The notes below the pieces were generated by a model. The model did not search any database. It saw only the letters and a list, made by a program, of their open reading frames with translations, and was not told where the DNA came from. From Gonioctena quinquepunctata (Eukaryota; Arthropoda; Insecta; Coleoptera; Chrysomelidae): a stretch of 64,000 bases of DNA. This document shows positions 22,179 through 33,250 of the stretch, piece after piece. The first letter of the stretch is position 1, and every line of letters starts with the position of its first letter. Made by a program: the position numbers and the translations under genes. Location: NCBI GenBank assembly GCA_018342105.1, contig JAFIRS010000373.1, positions 715,549-779,548 of the forward strand. The letters run 5' to 3'.

Positions 22179-23830
22179 TCACAAAAACTGCTCAAAATGG
22201 CCACCATTTTGTCCAATGCAAAGTTCGCTCCTACGGACCACAGATTCGGCAGCTGCACGGCACTCTGCTGGTGTGATCTCTCGGGCTGATTGAACAATCC
22301 ATTCCCAGAGAGTACTTTCGTCGTTGATGAGATTAGCATAAACTCTAGTTTCCATTGTACTCCATACAAAAAAATTCATAGGGGTTAAGTCAGGAAAACG
22401 CGCAGGCCAAGGAAAGGGGCTGTCTTGACAGCGACCTATCCATCTTTCCGGAAAAAAGTGGTGCTGCCACCGTCGAACTGGTAGAGTTTAATGAGCAGAA
22501 CATCCCCCTAACTGGCACCATCTGTTTGTTCTATTAATTATAGACATGACATCTAATACTCGTTCATTTTCTAAAAAATGAAAGTAAGCTGGACCATTTG
22601 ATCGTGAGGGAGGAAATTTGAACCGATGAGTGTAATGCCATCCAAACGTTGCACGAAAATTTATGTTGAAAATTGCTGACTTTAATAGCACGTGGATTTT
22701 CGTGCGCCCAAATGTGAGCATCGAGCTGATTGAAGATACTAGCCGGGTAAAAGTTCCTTCGTCAGTCCAAATCACTCTCCGATAGTAGGAAGCATCATTT
22801 ATTATTTGTCCAGGAAACTTTCGGAAAATTATCTTTTTCGTGGCAAGTCATCAAGTAGCAAGTAGCAACATTATGCATATGATATGCGTGACGGCTATCT
22901 GCTATCAAAGTCCTATTCACAGTGCTCAGCGTTTATCCTAATTGTGAAGAAGTTCTCCGAGTGCTACTGAGGTGCGTTCGATTATAGACTCCTAGAGTAG
23001 AGTAAAGTATTTGAAGGTTTCCCAAATTTACTCTGGAGTTGAGTACTATTCATGTAATATTCGAACGGTGCGGAATATTTTGGAGTTGTTTACAAAGTCC
23101 GAGTGACAGAAGGTTCTGAAATCGGAAATAGAGGTTATGTTATTGTTAAAAAAATACGAAAACCGGAGAAAAATATTGTTGACAATAGCAGATAACTTTT
23201 CTAGAATCTTGTTCGGCAATTGTAAATTAAATGTTAGTATTTATGGTAGGGAATGTCAATGGTATATTCGAATGCCATGTGATAGTTTCAAAGCAGTTTT
23301 ATCAAAAATAGCTCCTAGGTTAAGAATTCAAGGACACAGTATGAACTTGGTAGACCATATGTTCCTCCAAGATTACAACTGATATCAGTGAACAGTATCA
23401 AACACATACACATAAATAATCACAATCTGTGAGAGTGTGAGACAAAGCATAAAGAGATTTTCCATCTCCGAGAGTTATGTCAATTTTGTGGAGTTAAATA
23501 AACCCAGCTATTTTGTAGAGTTACGAGAGTTAACTCGTTAGCGAATACTCGGGTATTTTCGAACGACAATCTTATAGTGAAATATACACAACTTTACGAT
23601 TTTCGAACGCTATTTAGTAAATTCTACTCGATGGAGTTAATAATCGAACGCACCTCTGGAAGGTATTTCGTCGAAGTACTCTAAGATATTTGGTATTCTT
23701 CTTTCATTTTGAAGGGGAGCGAAAATTTGATCTGCTTGAAATCGCAATACGGTCAATCCTGTTTCTCTTAGACGTTGAAAAGTAGTGGCAAACACTGATC
23801 TATCAGGCATCTCCTTAGAGGAAATCTACG
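22179..23830 (-). pseudogene. Mariner-like transposase relic, split by a Harbinger-like element
   Basis: Reading leftwards: PDRSVFATTFQRLRETG (about 23805) and ILEYFDEIPS, then the inserted element (23655-22970), then STRRTSSQLG and STVNRTL (HTH). The catalytic part gives VIWTDEGTFTR (first Asp, about 22770), FNQLDAHIWAHENPRAIK, FGWHYTHRFKFPPSRSNG, WIGRCQDSPFPWPARFPDLT and PMNFFVW, and it ends CIGQNGGHFEQFL at 22179. The third catalytic Asp position is Asn (PMNFF) in the readable frame, and several shifts occur, so it is dead. The GGHFEQFL end ties it to the DD41D group. No TIRs were identified for it. Confidence 0.82.
22970..23655 (+). mobile_element. PIF/Harbinger-like element with CTG target duplication
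   Basis: The termini are inverted: AGGTGCGTTCGATTAT at 22970 and its complement ending at 23655. They are flanked by CTG on both sides (22967-22969 and 23656-23658), a 3-bp TSD as Harbinger elements make. Removing the element rejoins the mariner frame (...FDEIPS / STRRTSS). Inside, 23137-23382 encodes 81 residues with REC..YIRMPCDSFKAVLSKIAPRL, which resembles the N-terminal segment of Harbinger nucleases (Y.RM....F..LL..I.P.I). The catalytic domain is absent, so it is a deletion derivative of 686 bp. Confidence 0.8.
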
Positions 23831-23947
23831 GGCGTACTCAACTACTGGAACGCGCGCATTACCATCACAGTACCCGTAAACAAACACAATAATATTCAGC
23901 TATACTGTAAATATTTGGTATGATGACTCCGCAGACTATGCATAAAT

Positions 23948-24081
23948 GCATTTAATAATAATAATAATTTATTGGTCCATTCAGATATTATAAAAAATGT
24001 ATAGGACAGGTCGTGTAATATGGAACATACAAGGAACGTAGATTACAACTTAAGTGATACAAATATACATCTAGGTTACAA

Positions 24082-24125
<44 letters not shown>
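23948..24125 (-). repeat. (TAA)n retrotransposon tail and (CA)n(TA)n microsatellite
   Basis: AATAATAATAATAATTTATTGG at 23948 looks like the 3' tail of a severely truncated minus-strand non-LTR copy, of which only about 100 bp remain. An (AC)n(TA)n run follows at about 24081-24125 and separates it from the plus-strand remnant to the right. Confidence 0.6.
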
Positions 24126-24129
<4 letters not shown>

Positions 24130-24556
24130 AGACAAGAAAGACTTGAAACTGGTAGCGGGACTGCTCACCGGGCATTGTCCTCCGAGGTAATACCTTAAAA
24201 AAATGGATAGATCACACAGTGAACTGTGGTGCTGTTACTGCGAGAACTTCGCTGAAACTTCAGCACACCTGCTTTGCGACTGCCAAGCGCTGTTTTGCAA
24301 AAGGCCTAAGTTCCTTGAAGGGGTTTCATTAACGCCCTCCGACATCAAAAAACTGATACGTAGGGAATCTCGGAATCCCGGGTTTTGAATAAACTAAGGA
24401 TAATGTACAAAAGACCCTATAGGTCGAGGTACAGAGAAGCTGAAGAGCCATATCAACCCCCCTACAATCTAGAAAATAGCTTTACAGCTACTAAAAAATC
24501 AATCCTAGGTCCTTCAGGACCTAGGACGATGGCTATTCGATTATTATTATTCACAT
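24130..24556 (+). pseudogene. 3' end of an RNase-H-type non-LTR retrotransposon (R1/LOA/I group)
   Basis: The frame reads LVAGLLTGHCPPR and, within the 61-codon ORF 24203-24388, WCCYCENFAETSAHLLCDCQ and LSTPSDIKKLIRRE-like sequence. LTGHC plus the C-x2-C...H-x4-C tail is the usual end of retroelements whose RT is followed by RNase H. The 3' UTR contains a perfect hairpin (24503-24526), and the copy ends in (ATT)n near 24540-24550. The element is 5' truncated to about 400 bp. Confidence 0.75.
24503..24526 (+). other. Perfect 10-bp hairpin in the retroelement 3' UTR
   Basis: TCCTAGGTCC, loop TTCA, GGACCTAGGA. It sits about 15-30 bp before the (ATT)n tail and could be a structure recognised by the element's own reverse transcriptase. 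A bacterial-type terminator reading is not appropriate here. Confidence 0.75.
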
Positions 24557-24780
24557 AGGGACAAACTTTTTTGTCTCTACACACTTGTATCTTATTACTG
24601 GATCTTTTTTTAGTCTGTGAAAGATTACAAACCTATAAATCAGCAGAAATTTCAAGTGTATTAGAATGATTTACACAGCAATAATCAAATTGAACCAATT
24701 TTTTTCAACTTTGGTAAATACAAAACGGAAGTTTAAATTAAAATATTTATTTAAATATTTGAGTCTGGCTTTTTCTTATA

Positions 24781-26318
24781 CAGTGTGACCCATTTTTAAT
24801 GGAAACACCCCCCTAAAATTTGAAGTTGTAAACAGATTTCAATAATTTTTTTTTGAAATGTCAAGTACTAAAAGGTCTACCTTGGGACAAAATTTGAAAT
24901 GTTTATTCCAATTTTCAGGGCATACTACGATATTTTTTCTTAGTCGAAAATCGAGATTTTTTATTAGCGATTTTTTTTATTGAAAAAATCACTACGCCAC
25001 TGGATTCAGAGTGCCTCTTAACAGATGTGACCAAAATTTCATAAAAAAATTATCATTAATAACAAAGTTATGACAACTCAAAAATTCGAAAACTCACACA
25101 GCTAACAGTCACAAAAAACACCCTATATCAACAGATATAGCCCTGAGAATATTTTTTTATGATTTCAACAATAAAGTGCCGCCAGATGAAAAAAAAACAA
25201 ATAGCGTAAATTTTTTTAATGAAAATAACGGAATTACATTTAAGTTTTCACGCAAATTAACTAAAACTAAGACCTAATTGATTTTTCAATTTAAATCTTA
25301 GTTGCCATGGAAATGATATTACAGTTTGACACTTGTGAAAGATTTAAATGTACTATTGTCAACAATATTCACCTTACAATTCTTCGAATTATTTTGTGTC
25401 ATGGCTGCAAGATTGAGCGTAAGAGAGAAAATTGAAATTGTACGCCTTTCGGGAGATGACGTTAGAAGTGCTAGAGAGGTTTGTAGAGTATTTAATGAGA
25501 GACATCCAGACTGCAAGAAGGCGACGAAGCAAGACATCTGGAATATTGTTTATGGGCCAAGGGGAATATTTAAACAATATAAATTTCCTACAAAATATTT
25601 TATATACCGACGAAGCCACTTTCACTACAAATGGAGTAGTGTCATCACAGAATTGTCGCTATGGGGCAGCGAATAATCCTAACCGGGTAATAAACTGTAA
25701 AAGCCAGTATTCCCAAAAAATCAACGTCTGGTGTGGGATATTGAACGAACGAATTATTGGTCCTTTCTTTTTTGAGGAAAACATTAATGCGCAGAGGTTT
25801 CTAGAATTTTTAAACACAGAGTTTTGGGATGCTATTCACGGGCTGCCAATCAATGAACGATCAAATTTAATTGTCCAGTTAGATGGGTGTTCAGTTCATT
25901 ATGCCAGAGCTGTGAGGCAATGGCTTAACGAACATTTTCCAAACCGATGGATAGGCCGTGGTAGTCCGTTTATAGAGTGGCCACCCAGATCTCCAGACCT
26001 CACAGTTTTGGACTTTTTTCTCTGGGGACTTCTCACACAAAAGGTTCACAAAAACCGCTCAAGAGATAGAAATGAACTTTGTGCAAGAATTCGACAGGTA
26101 TGTGCAGATATTACCCCACAAGAACTAAGGAACGTAATCAGAAACATTCGTAAGCGCTACGACAAATGTATCGAAATACGTGGTGGATTAGTAGAGGCTA
26201 CTAGAATATGAGTTTGAATTAATTGTTGCACTGAATCGAAACATTTCAATAAATTATTAAAATCTGTTTACAACTTCAAATTTTAGGGGGGTGTTTCCAT
26301 TAAAAATGGGTCACACTG
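24781..26318 (+). mobile_element. Mariner-like transposon with about 70-bp near-perfect TIRs
   Basis: It starts CAGTGTGACCCATTTTTAAT after TA (24779-24780) and ends with the complement, ...GGGTCACACTG, before TA (26319-26320). The TIR match runs about 70 bp with very few differences, so this is a comparatively young copy. It contains one transposase with an internal deletion. Confidence 0.92.
25401..26211 (+). pseudogene. Mariner-like transposase with a deleted second helix-turn-helix
   Basis: The ATG at 25401 begins MAARLSVREKIEIVRLSGDD and CRVFNERHPDC (first HTH). Near 25560-25590 the frame changes and the DDE domain follows directly: ILYTDEATFTT (first Asp), KINVWCGILNERIIGPFFF, IVQLDGCSVHYARAVRQW (second Asp) and RSPDLTVLDFFLWG (third Asp, 42 residues between the last two). 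It ends at 26211 after RGGLVEATRI. The DDE domain is open and its residues are intact, but the second HTH and linker are missing and the frames do not join. It is probably mobilisable only if a full-length relative supplies transposase. Confidence 0.88.
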
Positions 26319-26319
26319 T

Positions 26320-27145
26320 ATATATATATATATATATATACATGTACATATACATATAAAATAAAAAAAGACATATAAAATACAAAATTTAAATTTTCAA
26401 AAATAAGAATGACTTCAGTCTGCGTTTGAACAAATTCGTATCTAATTTTCTAATTGATTCAGGTAAGTGATTGTAGAATATGATACCCTGGTAGGTGGGG
26501 GATCGATCAAATTTAATTGTGTTATGTTTCGGGATGTATATGACGTTTTAAGACAAATGACTGTAGACAAGACCATAATACACCGTTAACGAAGTTTCAA
26601 CTGGCATTGAGGACCTAATTCCTGATATTGCATATTTAGATTTGTTCAATTTGTTACTGATAGCGTCAACATGATTAGTAAAACGTAGGTGTTGATCTAC
26701 ATATATACCCAAAAATTTAGTACTTTTTGTGGAAACAATATTTGTTCCATTAAGATCAAATTGTATGGTATTCAAGCTATTTTGGAAAGTGAAATATATA
26801 CAGTCAGTCTTGGAAACGTTTGAAATCAGGCAATTCTGCTGTCACCAACTGTTGAAAGATTCCATTGTTTGTTTGGTGGTCAAAGCTAATTCTTCACGAT
26901 TGTGACTCGTGACCACTAGTGAAGTATCGTCAGCGAATAGAGCTAACGATTCAGTATTGATATGATGCGGCATATCGTTGACAAACAATAAGAATATAAT
27001 GATTCACTACTTTCACGAACTTTTGCCTATCATGTAGATAATCACATATCCATTCTAAGAAGACTCCTCTAAATCCCAAGTTATACAACTTATTCTCGAT
27101 GAAGTTCAAGTTTATGGAGTCGAAAGCGCGGAACAAATCAAAAAA
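26320..27145 (-). pseudogene. Non-LTR reverse transcriptase fragment
   Basis: Reading leftwards: RAFDSINLNFIENKLYNLGF and YLHDRQKFVKV (27136-26951), LFADDTSLVVTSHN (catalytic FADD at about 26923-26940), an interrupted stretch, then NTIQFDLNGTNIVSTKSTKF, LGIYVDQHLRFTNHVD and MPVETSLTVYYGLVYSHL (26775-26548). It differs from the (TAA)n-tailed family. The upstream part is lost near 27145 where GGGAAAC repeats begin. The 3' side abuts the TA-rich run beside the mariner. Confidence 0.82.
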
Positions 27146-29608
27146 TGGGGAAACGGGAAACGGGGAAATGCGAAATTACGGCATAATGACCTTCTCATAA
27201 ATATCAAGTTACACGCGATAACAAGTCTCCAGGATATCTTCAACAACAGTGTAATCAGTATCCGCAGAATTTCACGATGGTAACTGCTGATGCTGAATCA
27301 ACATATTTCAACATATAAAAGGCAGAAAATGAACTAATCAGTTAGTCTATAAAACTCATCCAGTATTTACGTTATTTTTCATTCTGTCAACACATACCAC
27401 CTCGAATAAAGTTTTTAAAAGTCAATCAATAATATGCATTACAACCCAAATTAATCAATTAACATGTCACAGGCTGTGGCACAAACAAATCTTCAATTGT
27501 TGTCGAGATTGTGCCCGGCTACCTTTGATCTGATTTTTGTTGTGACGAATTTCTCTTTTAACCACAAATGAGCATGCCAAGTTTTATCAAAATCAGCCAG
27601 AAGGTTTATGAGTAATTAATAAAAATGTTTTTTTTCTGAAAACTTTGACACGATGTATCTCGAAACGAAGAAAGTTAGAGCAGATGCTTATAGGAAAAAA
27701 AACTTATTTTCACCTAAAAAACCGATCCTAAACGTTTGGCGGTTCAATCTTGGGTCACCCTGTATAAATATTGTGTGTACGTAATATTCATATTATTGAA
27801 TAATAACAGATATATTGACTATTTTACTCTGGTGATTTTGGAACCATTTTTTTTCAGTTGTAATACCACAAGAGAGTGAGAATAATGTGAACAGATTTTC
27901 GAAAACTTGTTGCCAGACATTAGGCCAAATGGCAACAAATTTGAGAAAGAAATGTGGAGAATTATTTTGTCCTTTATCGAACTCTCATGTGGTATTATTT
28001 TCTGATTTTATGATCTTAAACACATTTTTCTCGCACAATGATACAATGTACCAAACCAGTTTTGAATAATTATTTCTAACTTTTCATGCGAATTGATGAC
28101 AGACGTCAAATCAAAAATATACGTTGTCAGACAATAAATACAAAATACCCGCGGCAATTTTCTAGGAAGAATATTCCCACTATAATATAGTTTTGATTGG
28201 CCAAAACGTACATAAATGATTTGATTTGAAAGTTTCCATTGGTTTCTAGAAATGTCAAAAAGTTATCTAAATCAATTTAAAATTGAAAGCATCTTTGAAA
28301 TTGCAAAATGGTGACCAAGCGGTGCAAGGGTGCACCCAGGATTAAATTTCGGTGGGGAGGGGGGCAGCCTAAATCAACATGTAACATTCATTTAAGAAAC
28401 AAAATTGACTACTTAAATATAAACATAATATAAAACTTTCTCTAAACATAATCTATTAAAGTACAAAATCCAGACGACGTTTTTCCTGAGCAAGTCTTTC
28501 AATAATTTTTTCTGCATTTAGATTTCCTTGCAAATGTGATGTGCTGGGGGTCTAAAAAAATGCTTCTTGCGATGTATTGTAGTTACAGTTTGATTGTCAT
28601 TTAGGTACTTTAGATTTTTTAGGTTCCAAATATCCGAGTAAAGATGAGGGTCTCTCACTCATGTTTTTCTGAAAAATATGAAATATGTTGATTATTTACA
28701 ATTACGTAATTATATTCAGGTTATATAATATATATTAACTTCCAGTAGTTAGCAGTTTTACTTACTCTCTACTTCACTCTAACATCTTACACAAATTCAC
28801 TTATCATATGCTGGTATTTCAACAAAAATATTTTAGCCGTAAAAAACACTATTTTCATGTAATAAAATGTTGGGGTGAGATTGGGATTTATTGATTAGTT
28901 AACCAACTTCGATTGACTATTGACTTGTCCAGACAGTCGTCTCATTACGAGACTCTCGTAAGTGTCTAATTCGGATTACACCGTCGCGTCGGTCATCGTT
29001 TCGCTACGGTCGCTGTCTTGGGCACATCCCGTATCCGGTATATCATAATTAGGAATTCAAAATTAGATGCCAGCGCCAGAGTGGCGAAAATGCAAACCAG
29101 ACATAAGTACATTGTCTGTTTTCTTTAGAGGTTATGAGTTTTTCTTAAAATATTTCCATTTTGTATTCGTTTCCAGTTTTTTTTTTGTGTAGTGTTATTC
29201 ATTTCAAGACTGTAGTATTTAAATCTTAAGACATCATTTGCAAAAAATCACTTTGAAGGAGACAAAGTATGTTTTTCTTGCAAAAAAATATTTTCCGTAT
29301 TTTCTGGAGAGCTTAGTGAAGTCATCGGGAGTTATTATTATGAATTATTTTGAAAAAATTTACGCACTATTTGTGAATGTTTCGATTTGAAATAAAACCA
29401 ACAAAAACCAGTTTTTTTTATTTCATCTAAAACAAACAAGATTTTGTAAAAATGTGTCCTTATTGTTGTGAATGTTTAAAGTTTTAGCATAGAATCTCAT
29501 TTGTGAGTATTATAAGTTGGCAATGCCCCATCACTAGTTGGTGAGACAATTTTATTAGTCATGCCTTTTATTTAGTAAACACATAACACTTATCACTTAG
29601 ATATACAT
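27146..29608. other. No clear gene; includes the right inverted-repeat tip at 27600-27774
   Basis: The stretch 27600-27774 pairs with 20129-20235 and ends CACCCTGTA, a common transposon terminus. Elsewhere I see only short frames. On the minus strand at about 28670-28460 a short reading (MSERPSSLLGYLEPKKSKVP, then NAEKIIERLAQEKRRLDFVL) looks protein-like, but I cannot name it. Nothing else is supportable. Confidence 0.4.
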
Positions 29609-29609
29609 A

Positions 29610-31277
29610 CAGTGCTCGTCTAAAGTCCGTTTCCCCCCTACTAATTTTTGAACCACCTGGTATTTTGCTACAAAATTTGGAGGGCTTAAATAGGAGATAA
29701 AAACAAATTAGTTAGCTAAAAAATTATAATTTATTTTTGAATAACACTTTCATTTAACCCCAACAATTATTTCATCAGGTATTCAATGTGGCCCCCTCCT
29801 TAATCTTGACAATGAAGTGCCTTATTATGAATAGCTTCTCTCACGTTGATGAAGAATAGCTTCTCTCACGTTGATGAAAGTCATCTATTTCTTCAAATGT
29901 ATCTATTATTCTGCGTTCCAACTCTTCTTTTGTTTGGCATTCAGTGGCGTAGATTTTTGACTTCAGATACCCCTGAAGGAAAAAATCTAGAGGTGTGAGA
30001 TCCGGAGATCTTGGTGGCCATTCTGTACTTCCCCTGCGACCTATCCATCGCCCATGAAAGTTTGTATCGAGGAACTCTCTAGCCATGCAATTGAAATGGG
30101 ATGGTGCCCCATCCTGCTGAAATATGATTTCCGATTTCCAAACTCTTCCTGATTGTTTAATGCAATTTGTCCCATTCATGGTTCAATTTCAGTTTCCAAA
30201 AGATTTCTGTAAAGAACTCCTGTAAGATTGCCTCTGATGAAAATCGGTCCAACAACGCGATTGCCCAAAATCCCCGCCCAAACATTCACCTTTCTAGGAA
30301 ACTGGGTATGTCTCTCTCTAAAAATATGCGGATTAGTATCGCTCCAGTATCGTACATTCTGTTTGTTGACTTTTCCATTGAGAAAAAACGTGCATTCGTT
30401 GCGAAACATACACGTTTTAGGAAGCCCCGTTCTCCTTCAATTGTTCTTGTTAACCACTCACAAAATTCAACCCTCCGGCCTGGATCATCCTCCGTGAGAG
30501 CATGCAGGATTTTCATTTTATAGGGATGACACTTTTCTTTTTTTAGGACACTTTGGACACTTTTTGGACTCACTCCACAGGATTCAGCAACTGCAGACGT
30601 CGACTGAGTCGGATTGATTACCATTTCAGCAACAATTTCTACATTTTTTTCTTCTGAAAGAGGCGGTCTTCCTGATCTTGGAGCATCTTTCAGCGTACCA
30701 GTTGCTTGAAGCTTATTTAAAAGTTTGCGCAAATATGACTTCGAAATAGATTCTCGGGAAATCTATCATTAAACATACGGACTGCTAGATGATAATGTCT
30801 TCCAGTTCTCCAAATATCTAAACTGCTTCAAATTTATCGTCTAAACTACGAGCCATGATCACACTTTTAGTAAAAGGATTTAGGCGCGTTTGACAGTAAA
30901 CAAGATGTTACCGCGACAACGATTTTTTCCAATGCAAACTTGATTGAAAGCAACATTAGTGTTTTTGGTTAAGTTTAAATGACCAAAATGTCACTTTTTA
31001 AACGTTAATATTTCGAAAACATTGATTTAGGAGTAAAGTGTATTAGAGAAAACTGTTGAGAATTATTAGCAGATTTCAAAAATAGAATAATATACGGGGT
31101 GTTCTATTCAAAAAAATAATTGAAGATGGCGCTCAGCCGCCACTTTGAAACTTTTAGCTGTGATTTTTCCATGAAAAAGTATATTTTTATCTCCTATTTG
31201 AGCCCTCTGAATTTCATTGCGATATACCAGGTGCTTCAAAAATTAGTAGAGGGGGAACGGACTTTAGACGAGCACTG
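29610..31277 (-). mobile_element. DD41D mariner-like transposon, second family, complete ends
   Basis: CAGTGCTCGTCTAAAGTCCG follows TA (29608-29609) and its complement ends at 31277 before TA (31278-31279). The inverted similarity continues through ACCACCTGGTAT and GGAGATAAAAA, about 90 bp. The transposase lies on the minus strand. A partner of the same family is at 39548-42048. Confidence 0.9.
29767..30856 (-). pseudogene. DD41D mariner-like transposase (second family)
   Basis: The start is at 30856 (MARSLDDKFEAV), with a stop and two frameshifts before LRKLLNKLQATGTLKDAPRS (30732 on). The frame to 30286 holds GRPPLSEEKNVEIVAEMVIN, SCGVSPKSVQSVLKK and HPYKMKILHALTEDD. The first catalytic segment is frame-shifted and changed (CFATNARFF in place of CFADE). 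The frame 30409-30176 gives KVNVWAGILGNRVVGPIF, and 30179-29841 gives QQDGAPSHF and RSPDLTPLDFF, with 41 residues between the last two Asp. A 25-bp tandem duplication (about 29829-29880) shifts the C-terminus, which ends GGGHIEYLMK at 29767. The number of lesions makes it inactive. Confidence 0.88.
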
Positions 31278-31279
31278 TA

Positions 31280-33194
31280 TATAGTCACTGTTTGAATAAT
31301 CTTCGGTATGTTGGATAAATATCTCTTTTTTCTGTTAACTCTCTTTTCTTCCTTCCCAACCCTCTTTGAAGGTTCTCTTTTCACTTTTTGGGCCACAGAC
31401 GATACAGGAAGATTTTGGGAAGGAACTGTATTTTTCTTCAAGAGCCCTTAGGCTAAACAAGAACGTTACGTTTATTTTCTCACGGAAAGTGATGGAAACT
31501 ATTCCAGTACAACGGATCGTTTTGCCCAAGAGTCACATTGAGGGACACAACAATAATGATTTGAACTTGAATAACTCATTTTTTTTCACTCGAGAACGTA
31601 CAAATAGTCAACAGAATACCACCAGGTAAACCAGAATTTCATTAAATGTCAACAATCACAAGAGATTCGACAAGTTTTAAGTATACAATGGCTAAAATCA
31701 TATAAACACTAATGTTTCATAAAGTAAACAATGTACTTATGTATAGTTTCAAAAATCGACACCAGAGGGAGTATCCGCAATGATCTAATATATTCTATTA
31801 GTAGATGGGCTCATTTTCTATTTGTAGGTAAGCTTATTTTACAATTATTATCTATAGTAAAAATATAATTTTTTTTGTAACTATTATAAATCTTGGGGGG
31901 GGCTGCAGATCCCATGGCTCCCCCCTGGGAGTTTGCTAGATCTGAATAAAATCCCACGCATAGGAAGTGTGTTAATTATAAAATGTTATTCAGACATAAA
32001 ATGATTTTTGTCTCAAAGGAGAAAGCCAAGTTTCTGTGAAGCTATTTTCTTAATGTCCTGTGATCTTGCTATGAAAGGATGACGCGTTCCCGTAGACTAT
32101 TGATAATGAACGAAATTTATCTCACAATAACTCTCAAATGAGCGAATAAATGGAATCCCCATAAGAATATCATTTCACATTGTGAACCGACATACATTTA
32201 TGGGAATATCTGAAGAATCGTTTATTCAAAACTGAAGTAACTACTCTTGTAGCCGTTAATTTAAACATGTCCGGGCTGGCACCGGTCCAGGACCGCTAAT
32301 GGTCCCTTCGGCCAGGACGGGGACCGCGTTCATCGTCACCCCCCTTCAGCTCCCCAACCCATGACCATCAAAGTGTCAATATATTCGGCCAAACCTGCGT
32401 ATAGTGTCCAGGGGCCCAAAGCTGGGATTACCTCTAAGTGCACTTTCTAGTCGGGTAGTTGGGCTCGCTTCTCTCTGCCGCTGAAATTAAGTTTTGTAAA
32501 ATAACATGACCCGACCGTGGCTAACGGGTTACGATTCATTGTCAGATTTTATTGAATAATTAAAGCGCGGGAAAGTGGACGAGGAAAGAGCTCTCCAGTT
32601 GATGAGTGACGAGGGTTCGAATTTTCAGGTCCATTAATCTATAGTTTTCGGTATTTGAAGGTACGCTTATTTCCGGTTATTACTCAGAACTATATTTACG
32701 AATCCTTCTCACAGTGTACTAATTGAAAAGAGTATTTCTATGTATTTACTAAGGCAATTGAAATGATCAACCACTTCAAGAATATTTTCTGTCAATTTGA
32801 ATATTTATGCGCGCTTCTTTGCTACCGTTATATACGTCATTCTACTGAGACTCTAGTGAGATCAAGTTTGGCAACAGTCGATTGTGTGGAAAAACCGGCC
32901 AGTCGGAAAGGTAGATTTCAGAATGTACCAATTGATCCTTAAATTGCCATCAATCAAGCTAACGAATCAAATCATGTGTCAGAAAAAATCGAACATTTTC
33001 ATTGGAAACAAAAACAGAATTTTTATTTTTGTTCAAATCAAATCAAAAGAGAAAAGTGACACAAGGCTATAGACATTAGGTACTTAATTGGGTTTCAATC
33101 TTGATATCACGTAGGAAAATAATAACTAATATTTATCTATATAAGTAAAGAAAATGTGTGACATTTTAGATGAAAGTTTTAAATTCCAAAAAAA
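31280..33194. other. No gene seen; contains a GC-richer island
   Basis: Short overlapping frames at 31214-31629 are not convincing. The segment 32262-32600 is distinctly GC-richer than its surroundings (CCGGGCTGGCACCGGTCCAG, GGCCAGGACGGGGACCGCG) and has no ORF. It could be part of a retroelement UTR or a SINE, but no tail or promoter box supports that. Confidence 0.4.
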
Positions 33195-33250
33195 ACATCT
33201 CCGAGCAGGAATCGCTCTATGCTCTAACCAACTGAGCTATCAAAGACCTA
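33195..33250 (-). tRNA. tRNA-like relic (5' half)
   Basis: The minus strand reads GGTCTTT, GATAGCTCAGTTGGTTAGAG, then GAGCGATTCCTGCTC. The second piece is a consensus D-arm and RNA polymerase III A box, with a GCTC/GAGC stem. The third folds as a 4-bp stem with a seven-base loop (TTC at the anticodon position). I find no T-arm or B box (GGTTCRA) downstream: the sequence runs into T-rich DNA. It is best read as a truncated tRNA pseudogene or SINE head, not a working tRNA. Confidence 0.4.

Noticed and set aside
20470..26345. Several TA/CA runs considered as CRISPR-like or satellite arrays
   Set aside because: They are simple microsatellites without spacers or regular units.
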